A stretch of DNA of 64,000 nucleotides from Cryptomeria japonica (taxonomy: Eukaryota > Streptophyta > Pinopsida > Cupressales > Cupressaceae). Shown here piece after piece: positions 33,303 to 44,880 of this stretch. The position numbers and the translations under genes are program-made. Below the pieces are notes generated by a model. The model was not told the DNA's origin and searched no databases. It saw nothing but the letters and a program-made list of their open reading frames with translations. The first letter of the stretch is position 1. Each line of letters opens with the position of its first letter. The stretch covers positions 166,329,521 to 166,393,520 of the forward strand of contig NC_081406.1 of NCBI RefSeq assembly GCF_030272615.1, read 5' to 3'.

Positions 33303-35383
33303 CACACCAATCACTATCCTTGTAACCAACCAGCTCAAACTCTTTGCTGCAGTATACAAAAATGTCATGTCTTTTGAAGCCATTCACATACCTCAAAATT
33401 CTTTACCCACTTGCCAATGGGTGTCCTTTGGAGTCTCCATAAATATGGAATTAGACTTACTGCATGCATTACATCGGGCCTAATTGTTAAACACATCAAG
33501 ATTCTGACCAAAATTTTATACATTGTTGGATTCAAATTGTTGCTACAATATTTCTTGTTCAACTTCAAACCTATGGTTGTTGGTGTTGGTGCAAGTTTGC
33601 TATCAAGTATTCTAAATCTCTTTAAAATCTCTACTGCATACTTTTCTTGAGAGAAATATTTCATCATACATTTGTTTTATTTCTATTCCTAGAAAATACC
33701 TCAAGAGACCTAAATCTATCATTTCAAACTCTCTTTTCATGTCCCCTTTAAAATCAGCAATGAGAAAAGCATCATCCCCATTAGAAACTAAATCATCTAC
33801 ATACAAGACAACAATTAAATTCTTACCATCAACTACCTTGATGTAAACAGTGGGTTTACCATCACTTTTGCTAAAGCCATTGCTCAACAAGTATGAGTTG
33901 ATCCTATTGTACCATGCTTGTGGTGCTTGCTTCAGCCCATAAAGAGCAGCCTTCATCCTATACACCTTGCTTTCTTGACTTGGAACTACATAACTAGGTG
34001 GCTGCTCCACATACACTTCCTCTTTCAACACTCCATTCAAGAAGGCAAACTTCGCATCCATTTGAAACACCTTCCACTTGTGTTGGGCTGCAATTACTAT
34101 GACTGCCCGCATGGTTTTTATCCTTGCAACTGGAGCATATGTCTCATCATTATCTCTCCCTAATTGTTGTTTGTACCCCTTGACAACTAATCTTGCCTTA
34201 TGCTTTTCTATCCTTCCTTCGGCATTACTCTTGGTTTTATAGACCCATTTAACACCCCAATAAGTTGCTTACTAAGAGGCAAATCAGTTCTAATCTCTCT
34301 ATTGCATCTATTTCCTCATCCACGGCCTCACATCATTTATTCTCTTTCACAACATCCTCAAAATAAATTGGATCACTATGAGAAAATAATGCAAAATTCA
34401 CATTTTCATCAAACTCATCATCATACCTTTCATTTTGGTGGATCTCTCTTAGACTATTTGTCTTCCTTGGCATTAGGGAAGCGAGAGTGAGGTTTGAACT
34501 CTTACTATTGCTACTACTATGTGGTACAGACCATGTTTGGATCTGTTTAGAGCCTTTCTTCTCGGTTTGTGTACTGATCTAGAGCTATCTGGAGCTCTCT
34601 AGAGCCGATTGTCTAATAGTCTGTTGTATATCTATCTACCTATTTGCGTCAAGACCTGTTCGGAGTTGTTTGGAGCTCTCTCCAACTGAATTTTGTGACA
34701 ATCTATTTAACTACCTTTTTGTGTTAGGAGTTGTCCAGAGCCAACTGTTTGAAAGGTCTACGTTGATCTGGAGGTCTTTGGAGTTTTCTGTTGTGGACCA
34801 TGTCTACTACAACATTATCTTGCTAATCTTTATACTCCTCTTCTTTATCATCAATAGGCACTCTATGGGAGATACTCGAAGAGATGTCCACTAAGCCATC
34901 CCATGACTCATTCTCAATGAACTCGACATCTTTGTTGATCACTATTTTCTTGGTGATTAGGTTATAGAGCCTATAAGCTCTAGACTCTACTCTATAGCCC
35001 ATGAATATGCACTTCTCACCCTTGTCATCCAGCTTTTGCCTCTTCTCCTTCGGCTAAAGTGCATATGCCACACATTCAAACACTCTCAAGTGCTCGATTG
35101 TCAACTTGCATTTTATCAATGCCTCTTGCAAAATCTTGTCACATACCACCTTTGTGGGACATCTATTTACCAAAAAAACTGTTGTTGCTAAAGCCTCTCC
35201 CCAATCTTTATTTGGGACCCCCTTTGCTTTTAACATGCTCCTTGCTATCTCCATGATGGTCCTATTCTTCCTCTCAATCACTCCATTTTTTTGTGGAGTA
35301 TAACTGGTTACAAGCTCCTTATTGATTCCATGTTGCTTGCAAAATTTACAAACTAATTGGAGGTATACACTCCTCTATTTGAC
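33303..35383 (-). pseudogene. pol: Copia C2 integrase, RT and start of RNase H
   Basis: Minus strand. Integrase remnant near 35380-35054 (GVYTSN, then PQKNGVIERKNRTIMEIARSML, DWGEALATTVFLVNRCPTK). A linker at 34900-34300 is expanded by repeats of GGAGCTCT. RT at 34112-33612 has AFLNGVLKEEVYVEQP, ALYGLKQAPQAWY and the intact YVDD box. The RNase H start YKDSDWCV ends at about 33303, where A1 begins. Frameshifts lie near 33640 and 35290. The downstream part is at 853-1271. Confidence 0.85.
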
Positions 35384-37609
35384 TGTGATATCCTCATATT
35401 GACCGATTTTGTGAAGTCTCTAAGAGACAAAATCGCAGTCTTTCTGTCTAAAATTTATCACTGAGGAAGTCCCTAATCAGAGCACGTGAATCGATGATGG
35501 ATAAAGTAAGTAGAAATAAATTTTGTTTCTAGAGGTTGAAATGAATAAGTGAAGACTACTGCATACAACTGGAGTATGAGATATCATCCACACCATATTA
35601 TCATTATAAAGAGTAATATAGACTATCACGAAATCATACCGCCGATCAAAAGAGGAATTATGAGGCATTAAGCAATCCCATAACAATGAACCATAAGAGC
35701 CATTGTTCACGTCGCCTGGCAATGATACTAGGAATATATATCGAACTACGACCAAAGAGAGTGGAAAGCTCAATAAATAATACAAACACTTCATTATTGA
35801 AAGGCCCCCACAATCGTACGAACATGAAGATATTATGATACCAATATAGAAGGCAAGACTATCGAAGGAGAATAAGCATCTAGGAAAATGCCACCGGCGG
35901 TTAAGAGAAGGCACGATAACAATGAGTTATTAGCATAGTCAAACATCGATTTGTTAATATGTGAAAGTATGCCATTAAAGATAGATGAAGCAAAATGATT
36001 TCAAAGAGACAAGAGATGTGTCTCTTTAGACACACTTCGTCCACATATATTAAGACAAGCCAATTCAGTCCAAGGGGGGATGATTGGGACTTTTTTTTTT
36101 ATTCATCCAGATTTGGATCTGCTCGATTGAGCAATTGCCTCTGGCATTTCTGGTTGCAAGGTTACATCACAAATCAGAGATGGCACCGTGATTTGCAAGC
36201 ATCTAAGTCAGAATCTGAAACAGCAACCTATCGCTCCTAGTGACATTATGCGTTGCATAATTGCATTACCCTATCAGATACAGCAAACACATTGCTGTAA
36301 ACAATATTTATCATTTGCAGGTTTATATCGTTTATTTTAGACATATCACTATTATACTATCATTAAAAGTGACAAGGAACAGCTTATTCATAACATATTT
36401 CTATATCAGCATATCAGACATTGTTATTCATATATTGACATCCATATCATCTTGCATATGTTTATATCATTTGCATTAGAAATAGAAGTCAAAACTTCCA
36501 TTACTGGGTCTAAGTGCAAGTATTTGATAACATAAGTGGGAGAAGTTGAAGTCACTGTCCCAATATCTCTATCTAGTGCAAAAGGGGATATTACAGTTGT
36601 ATCAGAGCATAATCCTGCCAACCTATGAAAGAAATAACATTCTAAAGATCAACCATGAGACCTAACCAGAAGTTTCGACATCCAAAGAGAAAGATCAACT
36701 ACCATCAACCTAGAAATAGACACTGTAATCTCAAGTCTATACTGAAGAAAAGGAACAACTTGTACAGAAATCATATGAAATTATTAGCAAATCGATAATT
36801 CCTACATCGCTTCCGTAATTTTACACAAGGCAACAACATCTTCACGACAAGACAACAGCAGATAGAAGAATTCTCACGGAGAGAATTCCTGTCATATACA
36901 ATGATCTAGCACATTGCATTCTTCCAGGAAAAAAGAAGAAGAATGTGGAGAGCAGATCTGGAGAAAAGATGTATGTTGATATAAAAAGGAAGCTTAGACA
37001 TATGAAAACTAAGATAAAACTGAATTGAAGAATAAAGATATAAAATGAAGTATGAATAATGAAGTAATATTTATGAAATAAAAGAAACAAATCTCATATA
37101 CACCAGCAATCTTGTATGAGGAAAAATATATATGACCATGACAAACTTATAAGCATAGTATGTACATTCAAGGCAGATTTGCAAAAATCATTTATGGAAA
37201 AATAAAATGAGTTATCTTTTATACACTAACAAATTTATACAAGGACTATATAATAGAGGGTCCTTCAAAGGCAAAATTTGTGAAAGAATAGAGTAGATTT
37301 GTGAAAGCTTTGTGGAGATTCTATGGTTGGAGTCATGAATAATTTTGAGTAGACTGAAAGAAAGAAAGAATGCAAAGAAGAAATAAATAAAAAATGAAAG
37401 ATCATTTGTGAATAATCTATTTTACTCTAATCTGAAGACTCAGTCGAACAGCAGCAATTACTAACATTGAGCCATAATTTTCAAGTAGACAACCTAGAGA
37501 AATTTATCAAGATAAGTTCTATCCTTTGAAATATTCTTTAAATTTTATGTTAAATAGTATAATGATATGTATTTAGTTTTGATAAAATTATGTTTATTAA
37601 TATATTACA
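35384..37609 (+). mobile_element. Truncated LTR element inside copia C2
   Basis: LTR 35384-36595 (1212 bp) starts TGTGATATCCTC and ends GGGGATATTACA, followed by a PBS-like TTGTATCAGAGC at 36597. Its termini resemble those of S1 and S2, so all may be one LTR superfamily, here with the PBS kept. About 1 kb of internal AT-rich sequence follows; an ATG at 36653 opens a short basic frame (MRPNQKFRHPKRK) that stops after about 50 codons. No 3' LTR is visible. It sits between the C2 protease and integrase, and the C2 sequence that should lie between them is missing. Confidence 0.6.
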
Positions 37610-38360
37610 ACATTCTCTATCTCCTTCTCACCTTTCTTGGTGCAGGTTATAACAGACCATCTGCCTCCAACTATAACTATTCCATTGTTCCCCATTGTAA
37701 TCTCAAACTTGGCATTTTTATTAATGAAAGAGTATAAACTCTCATTACCCCTAATGTGGTTGCTACAACCTCTGTCCAAAAACCATACTTCAAGACTGCT
37801 TTCTTCACCTATGTTGCACATGATGAAGGTTGTGGACTGATTACCTTCAAGCACATTTTTAGCCACATTTGCAATTTGCTTGGACTCATTACGCAGCTTT
37901 TTCTAGCACTCACTTGCATAATGACTAAACTTATAAAAATAATGACATTAAACATTTCTCTAATCATATCTATGATTTGAGCTGTTGTTCTTCTCGGTTT
38001 GTCCAGAGCTAGAATGAGAGTTGCTTGCTCAATCATGGCTGTGTGCTTGTCCCAACAGTCTCCTCCAGAACTTCCTCGTGCTTGGCCTAAACTTTAGAAG
38101 CTTTCTCTAGGGAAGAAGATGCAAAACCTATTTAGGTGATGTTCATGGGTTTGAAGAGAACCCATCAACCCATTCACCGTTAATGTAGAGAGGTCCTTAG
38201 CCTCTTCAATGGCAATCACTATTGCATCAATTTTTGAGGGACATTTTTTGAGGATTTTCTCCACAATCCTCTTTTCTTCCATGGTTTCACCATTCGTGTT
38301 CAAGTGTTTTACTAAACTAGAGATTCTTCTATGGAAATCTGAAATAGAGTCATTGTCCTT
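37610..38360 (-). pseudogene. gag: Copia C2 gag end and protease
   Basis: Minus strand. 38360-38094 reads DNDSISDFHRR, GETMEEKRIVEKILKKCP and VIAIEEAKDLSTLTVNGLMGSLQTHE, the copia Gag (UBN2-like) core. 37866-37597 has VWFLDRGCSNHIRGNESLY, the protease site with S replaced by R in the usual D-S-G, so it would be inactive. A zinc-knuckle region between them is eroded. It is cut at 38360 by chromovirus sequence. Confidence 0.8.
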
Positions 38361-40456
38361 ATAATGTAGTCAAGGTTAGAGAGTCTGAAATGGACTATCC
38401 AACCTTGCAGCCAAACAAATATCGAAACACAACACAATTAAATGAAGGATGGAATAGCAACCTTACTGATGAAAATAGATTGACAACATGCCTACAGGCC
38501 TTCACATGTTCCTTACATCAGCCCATTAGCCCCACACGCAAGCTCATAGGATGTCATGGGGTTTTACAGTGATAACAATAAAATAGAAGTCCTTCGGATC
38601 ACCTTTCCCCTATCAACTACTCCTTAGCTAAACTCCCCAAAATCTGCTAATGATCTCCCATATCCCATGATGTGTTTAAATACCGATTACAATCACTGGG
38701 AATGATCTTCATCGGCCTCCTTAGTGTAATGTGTGGATAGGTCCCAGTTGTTGGAGTGCGCATAGGTCCGAACCTATCTATATGTCACTCGGCCTCATGT
38801 CAATCATGCAACATACTCCATAAGCCTAGTGATAATTGGCAAGGGCTCACATGCTACTGGAATTGGGTCCAAACTAGGTTCTTCAAGAATTCTCCTATGT
38901 CAGACCCCCAGAGTTATTTGAAAAGTATGCCTTGCACATTACCAAGTTTGCCCCAAACCACTTCAGATTGTCCTCTAAGACCCAAGTTGCATCTTCCACT
39001 ATTTTATGCACTTGGCAACATACTCCATGTACTCCTTATTCTGGGTTCTGCTTCTGGTTCGTCTATCAAATATTTTCTTAATCTGCTTCGGTGTTACTTG
39101 TGGTAGTTGGTTCTACACGAATGCCCCTGTGTTGTCTTCCTATGCTCCCTAAAACGGATATAGGTTGGCAATATAAAAAATTACTGATATGCCCACACCC
39201 TACAGTAGCTCCACTTCATAGGCATTTCCAGAATCAAACTTTTGGGTGACCTTACAGTCCCAAACTTCATTTTCAACTTGTATATTCCTACTGGAAATCT
39301 CTCCTTTTAGAGGCACACCATGACTTCATCTCCTATCTCAAACTCCTTTGGCTTTTGCTTGGTATTGACTCACTCTTTATATTGGTTATTAATGACCTCT
39401 AGATGTTTTTTGACCCCTTTGTGGACAACCTTCATGTATCTGCAAACTCCTTTGCCTCCGCATTCTTCTTTTACTGCGAGGAGTTGTCCTAGAGTTCAGT
39501 CACTCCCCTAGGATGTATTCTGGCAACGATGTGAAATGATGTCATTCAGGTGCTTCGGTCCACTGAGTTGTTGAATGCAATTTCTGCTTGTGACAACATT
39601 AGGTCCCAATTCTCGATTTTGTCTCCCACCAGGGATCGAAACAAATTTCCCAAGCTTCAGTTTACTGTTTTAGTTTGTCCATCAATTTGTGGGTGGTATG
39701 TTGAGCTGAACTTCAAATCTGTTTGCATCTTTTTCAACAATGTCCTCCAAAAGTATCCAGTAAACTTGGTATCTCAGTCTGAAACAATGCTCCTTGGTAC
39801 CGCGTGCAATCGCGCCACTTCTCGAAATAATAGGTCAGCAATATGAACCGCATCATGAATCTTCTTGCATGGAATTAAATGTGTCATCCTAGAAAATCGA
39901 TCCACTATCACAAAGATAGAGTCATGTCCCCTCTAAGTCCTCCGAAAACCCAATACAAAATCCATAGTGATATCCTCCTAAGGCCTTTCCAGAATTGGAA
40001 GAGATTGATACAATTCAGATTTTGACTAGTTCTCTTAGCCACTTGACACATTCTGCATTATTGCACATACTTTTGGACATCCTTGTAGATCTAAGGCTGG
40101 AAAAATCTTTCATTCACCAAGCCAACTATCTTGTCAATGCCAATATGTTCTGCCAGTCCTCCAAAATATTTCTCCTTGATTAAATTCTCCCTCATTGAGA
40201 TCCTAAGAATGCATAGTTAATTTCCTTTGAATATCATGTCCTCGATGAAGTAATCTAGCCATTTTCTTTAGTCCATTGTCATCGGTTCTCCACATGCCTT
40301 CCATGCCTCCACAAAAAAGGGATCATCTTTATACAAATGTTTCAACTCATCAAATCCCATTAAAATCACCCTCATCTGCATCATTAGATTTATTTGTCTA
40401 TTCAATGCATCTGCCACTCAATTTGAATTTTCGCTCTAGTGTTTGAGGACAAAGTA
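38361..40456 (-). pseudogene. pol: Chromovirus (Ty3/gypsy) 3' part: RNase H tail, integrase, chromodomain
   Basis: Minus strand, many stops. 40440-40200 corresponds to the ADAL(S)R segment after RNase H and the spacer before integrase. 39960-39550 gives [30 protein letters not shown] and [15 protein letters not shown] (the E of the D-D-E triad is K here). 39345-39290 gives GDEVMVCL, stop, KERFPVG, the integrase tail of chromoviruses. 39115-38960 reads TPKQIKKIFDRRTRSRTQNKEY followed by EDNLKWFGANL, a chromodomain. About 38361-38750 is probably 3' LTR but its start is not defined. The 5' half of the element is absent. Confidence 0.75.
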
Positions 40457-40805
40457 TGTTAAACCCATGACAAGACTAAGAGGGGAGGGGGGGTGAATCA
40501 ATCCGGAACACTTATAAATTGATCTAACAATATTTAACAACACTAAATATATCAACCATCAACACATGAACACCAAATTTACGTGGAAAACCCAATTAGG
40601 AAGAAACCACAGTGAGAATCAAAATCACAATATAAATAGAATTTAATACAATGTTTTAGGCTCACTGCCAAGGAGCAACATGCACCTAATCGACTTGCAA
40701 GACTAAGGTGCACTACCTTATGGCAAGATACATGGACTTGTAGAACTAAGGCACATTGCTTCAGGGCAAGATACAAAAGGGACTGCCAAGAGACCTGTTG
40801 GTGTT
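40457..40805 (-). repeat. Copia LTR tail fragment
   Basis: Minus strand carries a GGGTTTTCCACG segment, ATTGATTCACCCCCCC and a CA end at 40457, in the same order as the U5 end of C1 (GGGTTTTCCAC, TGATTCACCCCCCC). It is a related but different copia LTR, truncated at 40805 by family-A copy A2. Confidence 0.6.
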
Positions 40806-41676
40806 TGTTTTATCATCTACCAAACATAAGAATAGGATACCCGAAGGTATTCTATCCTCTCCTAAAAAATCACTACTGATTCCAAGGTCTATATGTGCGA
40901 ACAAGCGACTTTAGTGGAACAGCTTCTTGGGTAGTGCATGCTGAAAATCTCAAGGGGGACTTACGTTTAACAACTATCTTGAACAGCTGGACTTAACGGG
41001 TTTAGCGATTTTAGGCTCTTTTCTTTTTTTTTTGGATTTTCTAGGGATTTAGACTTTCAAAAGGAATGGAAAAAGAGATAGGGTTTGAGAAGGCTAATCT
41101 AATCCTACGAACTCTAGAGACGGTGTCAGCTAGATGCTCTCGAAAAACCAAACTTTGCTTCGCCACACTAGGGACAACTACACAAAGTCGGTGCAATCTT
41201 TGATGGGTTGTGCTTATGATCGAGATGTTGGAATGCACAGAGGACAGGCTCAGACTAACTTTGCACGGTAAAATGGAAATCATTCATTTACCAAAAGTAT
41301 GAGTGGAGATACACCATCAATTGACACTTATCAAAGCCTTCATTCAAATTAACAACAATGAAAGCAAATCTAAATTAATTTTAACTAGGTGTTGAGGAAA
41401 TTGAAACCATGCAAATCATTCAAACAATAGGGATTACAAAGCAGTGCACATGCAATATATTATTTGGAAATGACCTTACACAACAATACATCAAAAACCT
41501 CACACTCTCCAAATGAGAGGAGGTAGCCTTATATAGTTTTTCAGCAAATCAATGAACGGTCGAGATCAAATAGTGATCAAGGGCCCAGATTAAAAGCTAC
41601 AAACCCTAATTAGGGTTTCCTAAAACTCTTCCAGCTTGAATGAGTAAGAAGAGGACAAGTGGCGTAGCTGCTAATT

Positions 41677-44600
41677 TCACTGAGGGGAATGTCCAGTTTC
41701 CTCTTTGATAGATTCAACGTATCTAGACACGATTAGCCTGACTTCTTCCAGAGTGATACTTGGCAAGCTGCTAATCTGGAAATCAATGATGTCCACATCC
41801 TCAGTACACATGGCAAGGATGCCCTCCCACTCGACTGCTTGAGCCAGAAAATTCTCATCAATGAAGAGAAAGTTTGCAATCTTTGACAGATCGCCCTTGT
41901 CAACCATTCCTGAGTCCTTGAAGAAGCTAGACTGGATCCTGGCTCTCAGGTTTTCTGTCTGCAGGTGCTTCTCCCTTGTGCTCTCCTTTTTCCAGATTTC
42001 AGATGCTACATGGAACACCTTACTCAAAATTCCTCTAATGCTCTCCTCTATCTCGCAACACTTAGCCTCGGATCTTTTCAAAACCTCGATCCAAGTGACT
42101 AGTGTATAATACCAGGTACTGAAATCGCACCTATCCTCAACCTGTATTACCCTTGTATCCACTAGACTTCTCTTTGACAAGCCTCAGATTGTTCTTAGAT
42201 GTGGAAGTATCTCATCCTAAATTTCATTGATATCTTCCCAATTTGTGGCCGAGTCCTGGATGCAGCTGATCAATGAAGTAGCAGATTCATGAGCTAACAC
42301 TAGATTTTCTACCATTGTATCAGCTCGCACTAAAACATCTGAAATCCATTCTTTGGCCTGCGCGAATGTACCATTCATGTCCTCATATTCCTTCATCGAT
42401 TCCTGTTGAAGAGGCTGTGGAGGGGTGATGGCGACCTCACAGTTGACTGACCTAGTAAGGTGCAGAACATATTTCTTCCACTGCTGGTTTTCTTCTTCAA
42501 CCTTCTTCCTCTGTTCTTTTTCTTGGGCTAAACTAGCCTTGAGGGCGTTACACGAATCATCGAAGTACTGGACCTCTTGCTCCTAGGTACGCTTGCCTAG
42601 TTCTATGGTAGTGATCTTGTAATCATCCGAGTCAACATTGCCTCTGGTTTTCCCTTCCTTGGGCACCGCTATCTAGTCTGTTCTGAAGCCTGCACTGTCT
42701 CTCTGGATCAAGGAGAACTTCCTAGCTGGCTAGGGTGGTTTGATCATGACTGGCTCATTCACCTTTCCCAGAAAGGCTGTGGTGATTTCTTCAGAATGGG
42801 TTGCCTTGGGGACCTTTGCCCTTATCCTTTCTCTCAACCAATCAGGGATGGTTGACTACTCAATGGCATTCTGATCAAATCCGTCATCTGTCTTTTCTGG
42901 TTCAGTATTTATACCATCCAAAAAGACTAATGGTGGATTAGGCGTTTCAACCTCTACAGTTGCATCCTGCCTTCTGCTTGGATTTTGGACAAATGTTTCC
43001 ACCACTTCTTCGACTGGAGGAGAAGGCACCCTTGCTCCCTCATCAGCCATATACACTTCCATCTCCTGCCCTTCGACGACATTCTGATCAGGTATGGCGG
43101 ATGCGGCACTTAGAATGGACTGACCTCCACTAGACTCTAGCCTTTCTCCTACTACCTTCTTCCCAACGACCTTCCCTGGGCTTCCAACTAGTTCTTTCCT
43201 CTTTCGAGATCTGACACTTTCCGGATTCCAAGTATTGCTTGTAGAGGCACACGGGCTGGAAGGTAGGGAGTCATCTACTCCCATCAAATCATAGGTCAAG
43301 GTGACACCTTTAGCCTTCAAGGATTTCGTCCTTTCTAAGGTCCACCATTTGGAATACTCCACCACCGTCCTCATAAGATCTGCCAGATCTGACTTCTCCC
43401 CTTCTGCCCAATCTATCAAGGCCAATGGTTCATCCTTCATCTTATCAAAGCATGGTTGTTGAAGATCAAGATTGTCCTTCACCTGGTCAGGAACTTTGAA
43501 CACTTCTGTCGCCCTTACCATGCTTAAAGGAATCCTAGACCAAAATATTTTCCTAACCTAGAAGCTATCGGCTGCGTTAGCCCAATAATCTTCTAGATCT
43601 ACTCTATGTTCGAAGGCCATCCCTTTGACTCTTCTTATGTTGTGGAACCGGTCGAAGTTATTTCTTGCCTTGTATTGGTAGAAGGGATACCAGGCCAACT
43701 CCTTCTCAACCCTTGTAGCAGCCTGTGATGATGGACATGTCTCCAGCCCATTCCCGATTGTGAGAGAAGAGGTTCCTGCCTTCTTCTGCTTATCTCTCTG
43801 AATCGCCATATAGCCCTCTAACTACCTTACAACCTCGAGCAACACCACTCGATTGGTAGGGTAGGCGGGGAGTTTGTAAGGAGATCCTGTGAATCCTTGA
43901 ATCCTAATATAAGTGAATTTCGGGTACTGAATATACCAGTATCCAAACCTGCTGATGAAGTCCATGGATTCTCGAGAGAGTCTCTGGTGCAGCCCACCCT
44001 GAAGCGTCCGAGTGATGTACATGAGAAAGGTATCATTCACTCTCTTGAAATGGAATTTCTCCTCCATGTGGAGCTTAGGATAGCAGTCATAGACTAAGAA
44101 TTGGTTTTCTTTAGTCCCTACTTCCCCTCTGCAGGTGAGGCCCCTGTATCTGTAAGTCCTTGCTAAAGAGTAGAATAGGTATGAACTCATCAAGAAGGTT
44201 TTATTTGCTTCCAGGTTCCTCAGCTAGGCATCAAGATTGTCGCTTATCATCCGAGCCTAGTTTATCATTTTTACTCCATTTATCATTTTGTTGGTGAAAT
44301 AGTACATCCAGGGTTCGAATGGAGCACCCTGAGGGTTCCCCATTATTCTATTCAACAGCACAATCATATCCCCGATGTCCTCTTTGAAGTATGCCCTTAC
44401 TAGGCTCTTCCTCTAAAGTTTGGAGGCTCCCTTCCTTGGCTTGTCCAGCCAGGAATGATTAACAATGGCATCACACTCCTCCAAGTGGTTCTGATACATG
44501 CCATCAGCCTCATCCTTAGTTACATATACGGTGTTGTGATACTCCGGGATCCTGAAAGCCTCCCTGATGGCCTCCTCACTGACATTCACCAACACTCTTC

Positions 44601-44880
44601 CATCTGGTGCAACAATGTCCTTGTTGTCGGGGTTGTAGTGCCATGCACACTCAACTACTAGCTCAATGCACTGCATGGTGGGGAGAAAACCCGCAGCATG
44701 TACAATACCATTCCTCATCATCTTCCGTGCTGTATGGGTAGGCCCAAGGTTGTCCAGACCAAACATGCGTTTCTTAAACTCTCTCAGATTGATGTGTCCG
44801 AGGTTGGTATCGTCAATATTCTTCCATTTTGAGGTCATCCTCGACTCAGGAGGGGCATCTTTGTCCACCTAGAATTTCAT
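41677..44880 (-). pseudogene. Family A ORF, copy A2: one frame, about eleven stops
   Basis: From ATG at 44880 to 41677 a single frame of 1,068 codons encodes the whole family-A protein without a frameshift, broken only by stop codons, nearly all TAG. N-terminal half: KWKNIDDTNLGH, MRNGIVHAAGFLP, EEAIREAFRIPE, MSSYLFYSLARTYRY, LQGGLHQRLS, YPKFTYIRIQGF, PTNRVVLLEV, WWTLERTKSL. The C-terminal half is charged and coiled-coil-like. Several stops fall where A3 or A1 has Gln (LDVQLRR and TRQLAAY in A3), fitting CAG to TAG change. I recognise no catalytic motif; the layout is loosely like plant transposon accessory proteins, but that is a guess. Confidence 0.75.

Noticed and set aside
35477-35914. 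145-codon minus-strand ORF in the LTR at 35384-36595
   Set aside because: Lies wholly inside an LTR, has no domain and is antisense to the element's PBS orientation.
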